Assembly: GCA_038501625.1 (NCBI GenBank) | Contig: JAZAYU010000181.1 | Location: 248,001-312,000, forward strand | Reading direction: 5' to 3' | DNA length: 64,000 nucleotides | Origin: Corbicula japonica | Taxonomy: Eukaryota; Mollusca; Bivalvia; Venerida; Cyrenidae | Shown here: positions 47,501-56,519 of the stretch, one piece after another | Layout: every line of letters starts with the position of its first letter | How positions within the stretch are numbered: position 1 is the stretch's first letter | Notes under the pieces: model-generated | What the model saw: the letters and a program-made list of their open reading frames with translations, nothing else | The model's database searches: none | Told to the model about the DNA's origin: nothing | Made by a program: the position numbers and the translations under genes

Positions 47501-50500
47501 TAGTAAAAATATACTAGATTAAGATTAATTGTTCGCTTGACAGTTACTGTTCTCTTTGAATAATTCGAAAGCGTTGATTGTTTGTAACTTTCACCTTAAA
47601 CTCCTCTGTAAGTTTCGTTAATGCATTTTCACCACTCTGTACAATGTCAGACAAGTTCTCTACCCGTATTGCTCCTTCTGGCATTCGATTTGATGCGTTA
47701 GCGCTATAGTTAGCTTCAGTTGTAGGGTATTCGTTTGTGTTGTAATATTCAACATTGTTTGACTCCTCGGTTATGTTCTTTGATAGTTGTACGCTTAGAA
47801 CTCGCTTAGCTTGATCTTTTTCTAAAATAAATGAATTTAATGCTAGCACATGATTTTATAAGTTTTGTCAGTAATCGAATATTACAAATCAAGTTGTTTA
47901 TTTTAACATCAAGCAAAATATGGATAGGTTTAAAGACCAAATATTGAGATGAAATCGAGAAATTATGATCTAATCCATTTTGGTTGTCCTCTGTCCTAAA
48001 CGACCTACCTTTTCCTTTTAATAGCTCCAATGTACATGCAGCAAGGATTTGAGATGCAATAAAACCTTACTACGATTCCGTTATAAGAGGATGATTTTTA
48101 CATGTTTCCTCGATCAAACCACAATGAATGTCGGTAGAGTCTAATTGGTCATCATTATTTAACAATGTTAAATCTTAGTGTCGTTTTATATTATACATTA
48201 CACGTACTGTTGTTTATTAAACATAGATATGACGTGAGGTCTTAAATCATGGGTTTGTGGATATTTGGACACTGAAAAAAATAACTAAGTTAGTAAATAT
48301 TATGTCGCTGGTACATGTACCGCAAAAGCTTCTTTTGTTGTTAATAACTTTTTAAATACTCTTCCGACGGTCGAATTCCAAGGGAAGAATAGTAATTAAA
48401 TCTCATCAAAAACCTAACTTTGCACCGAGTACGTGCAGCCAGTATACGTGAATAATAATTCAGCAACATTCTAAATTGTGTGCGATTCTTTATCGTTATC
48501 GTTATTTTTTTTAACATTAAACGTTTATTTGTCTACATTTTGATAGTAACCTCGTTTTGTGTCAGCAACCAATATTTCTGCATGTTCTGCAGTGGTTGAT
48601 GTCTGGAATCTAACATAGCGTTTCAACAGACCCGGTGTGCCATCCTTTCTGTAGAAAAATAAATGAATGAATAACTGGTAAAATTTACTTTTTCAGGATG
48701 TATAATTAAATTAGTAATGTGCAGTTAACAAAATAAACAGATGAAATTGTAACCTTAAAAGCCACCGAACACGATAAATATCAATTGATTTTTATAAATA
48801 TTTTATAAATAAATATCAGTTGATAACAATACAGAATGAATGTACGGGGACAATTGTTTTTTTTTTCGGCCGCCACAAGGTACAAACAACGCGAATGTGA
48901 AAATTAATCAGATGAAAAGTTTAATAGCTACCGAACACGACAAATACCGAAAAATTGCAGGCTCGGTTTGATAAAGATTGTTAACAAGAAGTAACGGAAA
49001 TGCATTTAACTGTCCACGCCGCATAGCCCCGAGTTCAGCGCAACTCAATATTTACACAAATATGAAGATCATGCTAAACGGCCTTCAAAGGGCGTACTAA
49101 GTGAACACAGAAAGTTTTACTTTTCCAGTTTCATTACAAATTTAAGAGTATATACCAGGTTCATTTCAAATTTAAGAGTGTATAACAAAAAACCTATTCT
49201 TGAATATCACTATAACAAGCACTAATATAGCGATGATGACAACACAACCTCCCACAGCGCCACCTGCAGCAGCTATCTGAGCGGAATTTTCACTGTCGGG
49301 ACTTTCAATCCCTAAAATAGAATTTCACTACTTCAACCAAATTATTTTATCTTAATAATTTATTTTGAACACAAACAATCTTAGCGCCGGTGAAATCGTC
49401 TGCTATGTGGTGTTTATGATTAACATAATAATCAACTATTTCATGTAAAATAATAGCTTTGTTACCACGTATAAGCTTTATTTATACAGAAAGGATTAAA
49501 TTGTACAGTTTTACACTGTAGCTGTGAAGGCCAGTTTGCCATAAAACGGAATTACAACATCTTCTAAAAGCCTTCGCAAAGATAATAACAACAAAACAAC
49601 TGGCATAATAATCAACTACAAAAGCAAATGGGATATAACTCCACGAATGGTCCTTTTGACAGGTGAGTTTTCCTTCACCATGTGAAGATTCGTATCCTTC
49701 CGAACATGTAAGAGAAATATTTTGTCCTTCTTCGTATATGTCATTAAGTGTATTGTTTTCATCTCTAAGATTTCCGTTAGACACATCCGGCGCATAACAC
49801 AATGGTACTGCAAAGTCAAGCGATATTTTTACTAATGTTAAACTTTAATTTAACATTTTAATTAATTTGTATTTTAAGAGCATATATATTGATACAAAAT
49901 TTAATGAATTACTGTGTCTGTGATGGCAAACAAAAGAATTGGTAATAAATATTATCAATAAATCAACAATAAGTGTACTCTAAAGTGCATTAGACAATAA
50001 TCTGGACACTGTATTTACCACAAACGGGATTTCCTCCGTCCCACGAGCCACTCTCTTGACAATACCGAGTTTTTGATCCCGCTTTAAGAATCCCTTGCTT
50101 GCAAGCTGCATCGACCCTTGCTCCATAAGGCAGTTTATCAGTAAATTTGCCGTATGATGTGTTAAACGACGCTTGGTATTTGACGTAATCCGTGTCCGTT
50201 GGAGTTAAGCAGGTTACGATCGTGCATGAAGATGTCTGATTGCTCCACAAGCCTTCTGCACTACATGTTGCAAAGTTATTCGAGTCCTGTCTAAAACCTT
50301 CCATACACACCACACTGACGTTGTCATTGTAATTAGCAAAATCGGAGTCAAATTTAGTTTCTCCATTCAGGATATAGTGACCGTTTACTATAATTTTTAA
50401 CTCTTTTAAACTACAATGTACAATACTGCAGTATGGGTCGCCCCCACTCCATGTGCCGTTAGATTCGCATATCCTTTGCGTTGAATTCTCCATTTTATAT

Positions 50501-53500
50501 CCGGTATCACACTGCACTTCAATTTTTGTCGTATAATTTAAAGAGCCAGACACATATGATTTATTATTATTTGTGTCTATAATATATTTTCCATTAAAAA
50601 ATTCTCCAGGAAAGTCGCAGGTCACAATATCGCAGATTGGATACACGCTAGTCCATTGACCATCTGCTTGACAACTTCTTTCACTTTGATCTTTTAAGAG
50701 ATAGCCTTCATTACAGACTGCTTTTATTTTACACGGGAAAAAAAGATTAGTTATATTACGAGAGTTGCACATTGTTTCGTCTGATACCAAATAATATCCA
50801 TGATCTACTTCACCGGGCGATTCACATCGGATCGGATTGCATTTAGGCTGCGGTCCTCCCCAGACGAAATTGTTACACGTAATTGTTGTGTTTTCGGTTG
50901 CGGTATACCCAGGCTCGCATGTTAGAATAATATAACTTTCATTTGGACGTGATACGATTTGAACATGACTATCTAGGTTTGGAATTTCACATTCTGAAAC
51001 TGAAACATTACATTCGAACATACACATGGCTTCATGGCATCAAAATTATATCGATCGTTATCATAAAATAACTGTACAGTTGTGAACATCTCATAATGGA
51101 GAAATACAACGGACCAAAGTTTTTCGCAGTATAAGAAATTGATTTTTTTCAAATGTGTTAATACAAACAGAATACAACGAATGTTAATTGAATACGAGTC
51201 ATCTAAATCGATACAAAACAAGGCTTAGATGACGAGTTAAATAATTTTAATATAAAATAAACACGAATGTTATACTGTATTCATAACATAACCTAAAATT
51301 TAGAGCAATTTCTTTTAAGGTGGATGGATACGTCGCTCACCCTATTTTGATGTCAAAAATAAATAAAAATGTCTATTTTTGAAGACACCCTTCTTTTCTC
51401 CGTTTTTTCCTTAACTGATTGATTATGCTAAGTATTTTCGCCACTATAATTCGAAATTTGTTTTTAACATGCACCGGTACATGTACAATATAATAATATC
51501 TTTGAATTGGACACGTTGTATGTGCTTGAAATGTCATAATAACACACTGAACGCGTGCTCTTTTGATACCCACTTAAGCGTCTTCGACGTAAAATAAGCA
51601 AGGAAGCAGACGGCTAGCTGTCGTTATTTTTAACATGTTATTGACAGATTTTTATATTTTTGAAAAATGAGATAACAATGAGTGTCGTCAGGTAACTTTT
51701 TGCGTAAAAAATAAACCGAACGTAAATTCAAGTAACGGTTTTACGTTCGGATGAACGCCGACGTCACATTTAAAATCATACATGACAACGAAGCAGGGTT
51801 TCAAGATTATTTCTATTTTTGCGGACCTGTTCAACTCCACCAGTCGGAATTACCACGTTGTCTACTAGTGTACGTTTGTATAATCACAAATCGTTGTATC
51901 TATTAGTTTTACTGGTTTGTAACACTTCGGAAAGCATGATACCTGTATTATTTAATCTAACGACAATATTTTGCTGACTTACGAAATTACCAGGAACTTC
52001 AAGATTTATATCTAGACTTTAGTTTTTCATGTTGTCCTGTACAAGACATTTCTTCAATTGCTTACATTCGACTATAATTGATAAGTATGTTCTGTGATAA
52101 ATACATATATTTGTACTTTCTTAAAATATATACATTATATTTCACTTGGTAACTTTTCGCTTGAATTGTTTTCGATTTTTAATGCTAAACGCTATTTAGC
52201 CCACGCAAGACGAGTCAAGAAAGAAAAACACTTTATTTTTACCCAAGAACCTTTGTATTCTTTTATTGCGCGGATTGAGCATTTTCCCCCATTTCGCATT
52301 TCTAGTTTTCGTTGATTTTCTTCGTTTTTTTTTTAAAAGCGTATTTTTTAATCGGCTTTTCATCACTTATGACATAATTATCAAGAAAAAACGAGATGGC
52401 ATCTATCATCAATCATAATATGTAGTAATGTAACCCTATTACCTCCATACACTTCGACTTCACACAGTGTCAAGACATTTTGTTTCCCCTCGTCTAAATG
52501 CGTGTTGCGGGCAGGAATCCATATTTCAATAGCAGTGTAGGCTCTTGAATTAAACATCTCAAGTCGGATGACATTTTGTACATAAGAATTGTTATTGGTG
52601 TCGTTGTAAATTACATCTTTTGTCAAAGGTGATAATCCATAAATACAAAAGTTTTGCAGCCGATAATTAAAATCTACAAAGTAAAAAGTTTAAAAAATCT
52701 ATAACAATAAGGGAACCATTTACAATTCTCGTAAATAATCCATACCTCACGATCAACATTAAATATTCTTCTCACAGTTGTAAGTTAACACGTCTGTTTA
52801 GAGTTTTAAAAAATCGACAGAGTAAACAAACTTGAGCTACAGTTAACAAGTACATCCCGGTCTATAATTTCATGAATGTTAAAATTATGATAACCTGTCC
52901 CAATGTTACTTCCTCGGTTGTAAATGATAATCCCAGTAACATTTATTAACTTTTCTAATTCAACTGTCCAACTTGAAGGTTCGTTGTACGCTCCGTATGT
53001 ATGAGTGCAAGCTGGCCATGAAGTATCTCCATCCACAGCAAGGTCTGCAGTATACGGTTCTAATGTTGATGGTTCTTGGTGTGCAGGTTTATTCTTCGCA
53101 TAATTTTCTCCTGCAACAAAGGTTTACATCCTGAAATAAAGCTCCCACTCATGCAAAAACAGTTTATAGAGGCGCTTAAATGTTTTAAGCAAATGTCACT
53201 GTTTTTATCCATATAGAGCTTATACAGTACTGTGAACGTTTAATGTTACAAAATTTAAGTCTATCGTGCGTCCGTCTATCGCGTATCGTGCGTCCGTCTA
53301 ACGTGTATCGTGCGTCCGTTTAAAGTGCATCCTGCGTCCGTATATCGTGTATCGTGCATAAAACGTTTTTAATTTTATCATGCAACGTGATTAAGTTACA
53401 TGCTTATTCAAATTTATGTGATTTAATTTCAACCATTCATATTATATTTTGAAAACATTTTCAAATTTTTAGAAATCTCGACCACAAATTGTATGAATTG

Positions 53501-54933
53501 GCAATATCGTTTATCGTTCGTTTACCGTATATAGTGCTTCCGTCTATCGCGTATCGTGCGTCCGTCTATCGTGTATCGTGCGTCCGTATATCGCGTATCG
53601 TGCGTTTCATTTGTAACCATAAACGTTCTCAGTACTGTATGTATTGCCTAAAATAAGTTGTTTTGATTACTAGTATGTTGCTAGGCTGGATACAGTGTAC
53701 ATGTAACTGGGAAATGATTTGGTTTTTAATGAAATGTATAATTGGTAAATAAATACAATAGACAATAATTTTTAAATTTAATGTTTATTTCTCATAAATA
53801 ACAAGTAATTTAACAATTGTTATTTCTATATTATATTAGTATTAAAATGAAGTGTTTAATTAAAACATGTAAATTAAACCCGACGATGCAAACTACATTC
53901 AATATTTAAGATAAATCTTGAAGCCATTCCAAATTCTACCTGGCACTTTGCCTGATTTTTAGAGAAAGGAAGTAGCGAGGCGGTGCGACATAAATTTCAC
54001 TAAGCCTGAAAATCAAATACGGTATACCTATACATTGAACTCCAATAACGAGCGGCTATCCATTAAATGATAACCGCTATTATAAAATTATATAATGCTG
54101 TGTAGCACGATAATTAAATTTCTTAAAAGGCCACTATAACTTGTTTGGCTCCAAATTTATTCCTAAATTTTTATTGTATATAATGATACAAAGATTTTTA
54201 TAAATACTTTTCAGATAATATGCATGCAAACACATTCGAAAAGAATGCAAGAAACCGTTTTACTTGCAAAATCCTTAAACATTTGGACAACTATCAAAAT
54301 AAATGTATATTTATAAATATATACTATACTTTTTGTTTAGCATTCAAGTACATTTGTATGGAAACTTTATATAATACAACCATTTTCACAAAGTTATGGT
54401 TCAAATTGTATAATTGTACATGTTTTAAAGAAATAAAAACTGCATAAAAACTAACTGAAACGAAAATACAATCACGTACTACAAAAGTGTGAATAAAAAC
54501 TTAGATATTCAAAGCGACTTGTTGGGAAAAGCATTCCAAAAGCTCATTGTCACGACAAAATTTTTATGTTAAAATGATTTGGACAAATACTTTTCAAGCA
54601 AAATGCGAAGTATGCTAGAAACATATTAAATGCAAAATACTTAAACTCATGGAAAACTATAAAATTCTGTGTCATGCAGACAACTGTTATTTGTTTGGGA
54701 CTAATGTTCTATACACATGTACATGTATTATCATTTCCTTAAAGACAGCAACTGATTATTAAACATTTACATGTCCTGGCAACCTTCCCATCGTTGAAAT
54801 CCTAACATCAGCAAAACCACGAACAGAATCATTGCATTGTAATTAATGTTGACCATTATTTACCTGAGAAAGGTCCGTTGCCCTGGCAAAATCCTGACAG
54901 GATCCAAACCACGAACAGAATTCTTTCACGCAT
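31191..54933 (-). CDS. Receptor-type protein tyrosine phosphatase with F-type-lectin-like and CCP ectodomain (23 exons, ~1,258 aa)
   Basis: Exons from 5' to 3': 54864-54933, 52895-53110, 52443-52673, 50019-50993, 49640-49807 (end uncertain), 49194-49311, 48551-48648, 47595-47821, 47017-47104, 46770-46843, 45668-45704, 45393-45490, 43254-43373, 41031-41182, 40574-40709, 38431-38580, 37957-38056, 35067-35140, 34432-34563, 33088-33216, 32456-32601, 31897-32032, 31191-31292. All other junctions keep phase. Order: signal peptide (1-20), galactose-binding/F-lectin-like domain (24-172), five CCP domains (173-497) plus an irregular sixth, transmembrane helix (about 566-590), juxtamembrane linker, PTP D1 (about 690-960) with WPD and HCSAGVGRTG, and PTP D2 (about 987-1258), degenerate. 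It should remove phosphate from phosphotyrosine at the plasma membrane when its ectodomain engages ligand. The ligand is unknown; the lectin and CCP modules suggest glycan or microbial surfaces (inference). AATAAA at 30824-30829 is a candidate poly(A) signal. Confidence 0.9.
33470..34310 (+). mobile_element. Decayed RT copy with internal duplication and foldback insertion
   Basis: 33470-33600 matches the RT segment around TYGVYISQLVRF in decayed form. The stretch 33640-33805 is repeated at 34148-34310. Between them lies tail sequence interrupted at about 34042 by a foldback element related to the one at 11139-11286. Confidence 0.55.
35515..37620 (+). mobile_element. Retroelement copy with RT ORF and 3' tail
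   Basis: Leader-like sequence at 35521-35690 and 35773-35840 recurs at 62822-62905 and 63557-63620. The RT ORF follows, then a tail (37116-37620) that recurs at least eight times in the window and ends in a CT-rich tract and GATATGCATATTTCAC. Frame breaks between leader and RT indicate a dead copy. Confidence 0.65.
36213..37115 (+). CDS. Reverse transcriptase fragment, probably Penelope-like retroelement
   Basis: This 300-residue ORF lies in antisense within the D2 intron of gene 2. It has DIPMATYCAPLVADLFL (motif B region) and SRFLDDLF (catalytic motif C, x-D-D), then an LDQYLSIENGYVTTKIYDKK strand segment and a basic thumb-like region (KQGYRYHKLRKTFCKFYRR). The N-terminal palm motifs are absent, so it is 5'-truncated relative to a full RT. 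No GIY-YIG endonuclease is seen. Assignment to Penelope-like elements rests on recalled similarity and is less certain than RT itself. Confidence 0.7.
   Translation: MGTCQDLIQTLTFLLDNIYLRFDTSIYKQVIDIPMATYCAPLVADLFLYCYEREFMLSLFTQHQDDIITAFNNTSRFLDDLFNIDNNYFPSLVNKIYPKELQLNKANTSEEQANILDQYLSIENGYVTTKIYDKKDDINFNIVNVPFLDGDVPRATSYGVYISQLVRFSRACSDVYDFNERNLCITEKLLKQGYRYHKLRKTFCKFYRRYPDLIYKYMSSLKSLFQQGISQPFFYGDLIYKLKKIKGNVNFSRLFVKTICIFKKKGYQHDILQRSAGLVIHPSSVDHYDYLFCCTTVAGV
39050..40022 (+). mobile_element. Second plus-strand RT/tail copy
   Basis: Repeats the last part of the RT ORF (AQLVRFSRACNDDNDYKERN; KKGYQHDSLQRSAGLV) in two broken frames, followed by the same tail. It is separated from the first copy by exons 37957-38580 of gene 2, so the two insertions are independent. 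Confidence 0.65.
40304..40376 (-). repeat. tRNA-like pol III module 1
   Basis: A-box-like TACCGCAGTTTGTAGCGTGC and B box CGGTTCGAATCC on the minus strand. The cloverleaf is not convincing. Confidence 0.45.
40574..47104 (-). CDS. Gene 2 PTP domain D1 exons (catalytically complete)
   Basis: Seven exons: 47017-47104, 46770-46843, 45668-45704, 45393-45490, 43254-43373, 41031-41182, 40574-40709. Landmarks in order: GRNRYKDLYAYDETRVVL (KNRY-like substrate-recognition loop), DYINASYID, FQVAREYIASQGP, DFWKMIWQ, YWPDSG, FTAWPDRGVP (WPD-loop acid) and HCSAGVGRTG (Cys nucleophile about residue 890, P-loop Arg six residues later). All residues required for catalysis are present, so D1 is predicted active. 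The intron before the last exon interrupts the signature after HC. Confidence 0.9.
41644..41719 (+). repeat. tRNA-like pol III module 2 with T-run
   Basis: ATGGCTCAGTGGTAAAGTGC (A box), GGTTCGAGTCC (B box), a tRNA-style 3' end TAGAGCCA, then TTTTT. The T stem does not pair well, so a functional tRNA is doubtful. Confidence 0.5.
42031..42128 (-). repeat. tRNA-like pol III module 3 with long variable arm
   Basis: TATAGCGCAGTTGGTAGGAA (A box) and CAGGTTCGAGTC (B box), separated by an extra hairpin AGCAAACAAC / GTTTGCTGCT. Confidence 0.5.
42499..42586 (+). repeat. tRNA-like pol III module 4 with T-run
   Basis: ATGGCCGTGGCAGGAACGC and GTGTTCGAATCC, followed within 12 bp by TTTCTTTTTTTT. Confidence 0.45.
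43012..43103 (-). repeat. tRNA-like pol III module 5 with T-run
   Basis: TACCTCAGTGGGTATAATTT (A box) and ATGTTCGAATCC (B box) on the minus strand, followed by TTTTTATTTTT. Confidence 0.5.
43594..44305. repeat. 712-bp near-perfect palindrome
   Basis: Left arm 43594-43943 and right arm about 43957-44305 are inverted copies of about 350 bp, separated by about 12 bp. The arms begin CGCAAACATTGCAAATGGCG and end in its complement. It lies in the gene 2 intron between exons 45393-45490 and 43254-43373 and would fold as a long hairpin in the pre-mRNA. Confidence 0.85.
44520..45105 (-). mobile_element. Tc1-like element remnant with ~100-bp inverted ends
   Basis: The ends 44520-44610 and 44992-45105 are inverted copies (CTAAAACGTTCTTTAAAACA... 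against ...TGTTTTAAAGCAAGTTTTAG). Between them a minus-strand frame reads ARSPNLNPIENLLSDLGRG, matching the SPDLNPIENLW block near the last acidic catalytic residue of Tc1 transposases. Most of the transposase is deleted. Confidence 0.7.
46020..46460 (+). mobile_element. Retroelement 3'-tail fragment
   Basis: Tail-only copy in the intron between exons 46770-46843 and 45668-45704. It carries GAACCTGTTGGGGCAAG and ends TGGCCATTCCTGTTATGCAT. Confidence 0.6.
46540..49035. repeat. Dispersed short repeat copies (46540-46665, 48755-48800, 48925-49035)
   Basis: Share GCCACCGAACACGA.AAATA and CAGGCTCGGTTTGAT. A further copy is at 57600-57675, attached to retroelement tail, so this may be another part of that element. 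Confidence 0.5.
47595..48648 (-). CDS. Gene 2 juxtamembrane linker exons (48551-48648, 47595-47821)
   Basis: Two exons code for a polar linker with KRYVRFQTSTTAEHAEIL, an Asn/Tyr-rich stretch (NNVEYYNTNEYPTTEANY), and ALTKLTEEFK. The last matches the alpha-helix that precedes receptor PTP D1 domains (EEFK then L/F-P). Four tyrosines in the linker are potential phosphorylation sites (inference). Confidence 0.8.
49194..49311 (-). CDS. Gene 2 transmembrane exon
   Basis: Reads IESPDSENSAQIAAAGGAVG, then GCVVIIAILVLVIVIF and KNR. This is a Gly/Ala-rich then Ile/Val-rich helix followed by basic stop-transfer residues. Acceptor ttttag, donor gttttt, phase 2 at the end. Confidence 0.85.
49477..49484 (-). 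promoter_or_regulatory. Stop codon overlapping AATAAA in the unspliced CCP6 frame
   Basis: If CCP6 is not spliced to the transmembrane exon, translation ends at TAA (49482-49484), whose last base starts AATAAA (49477-49482). This arrangement fits an intronic poly(A) site for a secreted form, but AT-richness makes chance occurrence plausible. Confidence 0.3.
49640..49807 (-). CDS. Gene 2 irregular sixth CCP exon
   Basis: Acceptor tttgcag, then VPLCYAPDVSNGNL, LTCSEGYESSHGEGKLTC and DHSWS. The expected closing P-x-C is missing. A phase-1 donor (A|gttata at 49640/49639) would join the transmembrane exon in frame, but it is weak. Without splicing, the frame runs through FAFVVDYY to TAA at 49482-49484. 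Confidence 0.55.
50019..50993 (-). CDS. Gene 2 large exon with five CCP/sushi domains
   Basis: This single 975-nt exon of 324 complete codons carries five consecutive CCP modules. They begin at CEIPNLDS, IRCESPGEVDHG, VTCDFPGEFFNG, VHCSLKELKI and VTCLTPTDTDY. Each has the pattern C...C...C..G.W....C, for example CESNGTWSGGDPYC. Several N-x-S/T sequons are present. CCP modules in one undivided exon contrast with the common one-module-per-exon layout in vertebrate complement genes and suggest loss of introns or retention of an old array. Confidence 0.9.
50994..52442. other. Intron between lectin-like and CCP exons
   Basis: About 1.4 kb of AT-rich sequence. I see no repeat copy or extra exon; the short ORFs at 50973-51221, 51373-51573 and 52094-52315 look like chance. 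Confidence 0.5.
52443..52673 (-). CDS. Gene 2 exon 3, C-terminal half of the lectin-like domain
   Basis: Acceptor tttgtag. Reads FNYRLQNFCIYGLSP, then IRLEMFNSRAYTAIEIWIPA, and closes with NVLTLCEVEVYG, the usual last strand of F5/8-type and fucolectin domains. Ends in phase 1 and joins EC-EIP of the first CCP domain. Confidence 0.85.
52895..53110 (-). CDS. Gene 2 exon 2, N-terminal half of the F-type-lectin-like domain
   Basis: Reads ENYAKNKPAHQEPSTLE, then LAVDGDTSW, CTHTYGAYNEPSSWTVEL and GIIIYNRGSNIGT. These match the start, AVDG, C-H-T, W-x-V-x-L and YNRG landmarks of fucolectin/discoidin folds. The donor gttatc lies inside a longer open frame that runs on to a stop near 52803. Splicing there, phase 1, joins to DFNYRLQNF. 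Confidence 0.8.
53262..53610. repeat. TATCGTGCGTCCGTCTATCG minisatellite, two clusters
   Basis: Clusters at 53262-53362 and 53518-53608, about 20-bp period, in the first intron of gene 2. Confidence 0.85.
53611..54769. other. First intron of gene 2, remainder
   Basis: AT-rich. Two related stretches near 54180-54310 and 54580-54670 share AATACTTTTCA(G/A)...AAAATCCTTAAACAT-like words. No gene seen. Confidence 0.45.
54770..54835 (-). pseudogene. Second copy of the signal-peptide exon core
   Basis: About 100 bp downstream of exon 1, ATG (54830-54832) starts MILFVVLLMLGF, which repeats the ILFVV-x-L-x-x-x-GF core of exon 1 at the DNA level, including ATTCTGTTCGTGGTTT. It reads on to a stop within seven codons and has no clear donor. 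It is probably a decayed local duplicate or an alternative leader. Confidence 0.45.
54864..54933 (-). CDS. Gene 2 exon 1, signal peptide
   Basis: ATG at 54931-54933 starts MRERILFVVWILSGFCQGNG: basic n-region, hydrophobic core, small residues near the cleavage site. Donor gtaaat, phase 1. The next exon continues with GA, giving Gly. Confidence 0.85.
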
Positions 54934-55479
54934 AGTTCCTCACTCTGATTTAGCCTCCTTCAATAAATGTTTACGATGACCTGTATGATTGTTTTCATGA
55001 TATATTTTGCAGTATTATTCAACAAGTAATATGACATTATTTCAAAAGCGATGTGTGCATAACTCAAAACGTTTGCTTTTATGAAGTTCTCGGTGTGCTC
55101 AAAGTGGATATTGGTTCGCCAAAGGTATTAGACGGAGGCCCAAGAAATTATTCGCTTATTAACAATAACCACAAAAACAAATGTGTATAGCAATGTACAT
55201 CTCAAAATCTTATAACCTGTTCCGGGAAATGCTAATCTATGATATTTTAGCTATTTGTCGGATCTGTAAGAAATTACAGAAAGTCTCCTTCATCTCTACT
55301 TTCAGGTTTAAAGCAAACTTTTTTCTTTATTTCTTTCTGTTTGAAACATCAAGAAAAAGTACATTGACATTGTGAAAATACTTAGTTATACATTTTAATA
55401 TCTTGTGTTAAGTCATAGCTATTACATTATACAGCACAACTGTTGACACTAAAGCTGAAAGAAAGTAAAATGTGCATAT

Positions 55480-55870
55480 CAAGAATGGCCACATCCAGCA
55501 GACACAGCTTCCCCACACAAACAAAGAGTAGAAAAGAGAAGAGAGCATGGTTATACAATGATCAGTTTCAAAATAGATGCCATAAATAATTAACGAAAGT
55601 TAGAACCCGATGGTTACCGCCAGTACGTGTCAAAACAATTTGCCACTGGTGTTAAAACCAGGTTCTATGGTGCACAAACCTCACATTTGCCCTAACAGAT
55701 GCTCATATGTACAAACAAGTACAAGTTGTCTTGGTGAAATAACTCCAACCCACCCATCAGCTCGACAATGTTGCTTGCAAAAGCACACAAACATATAAAA
55801 CATACAAAGCTAAAATCATTGTAAAGCAAAAGAGCGAATACTCAACGATCCAGCCGAGGGCAGAGCACCT
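55480..55870 (-). mobile_element. Retroelement 3'-tail fragment, minus strand
   Basis: Reverse complement of the tail, starting GCATATCAAGAATGGCCACA and running to the AGAGCACCTGG block. It lies about 550 bp upstream of the gene 2 start codon. A short minus-strand piece of the same tail lies at 57318-57400. Confidence 0.6.
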
Positions 55871-56519
55871 GGAAAAAGTAAATAAAAACTCTTTCGTATT
55901 TGTTTACAACTTTATTATCATTAATTGACAAAAAGCCACAAGGCATTGTAGATTAATGTTTATTTTGCGAATAATCTTAATCTTTTTACATGTACATTTT
56001 GCACTTTTCGTCAGAAGTTTCTCTATGGTTTTTCTATTTCTCTGTTCTTAACAAATGTTATTTCTTTCGACTGTTGTAATGTATTACTTTTAACTTTTAC
56101 TGCCGGTGTCAGAATTATTATTTAACTTGTATTTCCCATTTTAATAATAACAACATGATTAAGTCTTGTTATTTGGATTTTCTTCAGAAATTTTGAAATC
56201 AGAACATCATATAGGTCATAAATTTTAAACTAAAAATATTGAAACGGCGCGTTACTGAAATTTACTTCTACCCTCCTCCCCTCCCAAAAACCGCTAACCC
56301 TTTACCTTTCCAAAAACACGTTTGCGATATTCATCTTTTAATGCATAAGCAAAACTATCGAAACATATTTCGAACCTTGTATTACAAACATGTATAAAAG
56401 TTAATATTTAAAATGAAAATCACAATAAACAGCACCAGCAACGAACATGCAATACAAACAAGTCGCTACAAATAAATTAATAAGTACATAACCTACAGCG
56501 ACAGTAACAACGTAAGTGA

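Noticed and set aside
52806..53036. 76-residue minus-strand ORF as the end of a separate small lectin protein
   Set aside because: The donor gttatc at 52894 joins the domain in phase to exon 52443-52673, which completes the fold. The run-on to the stop is intron, although a truncated isoform cannot be excluded.
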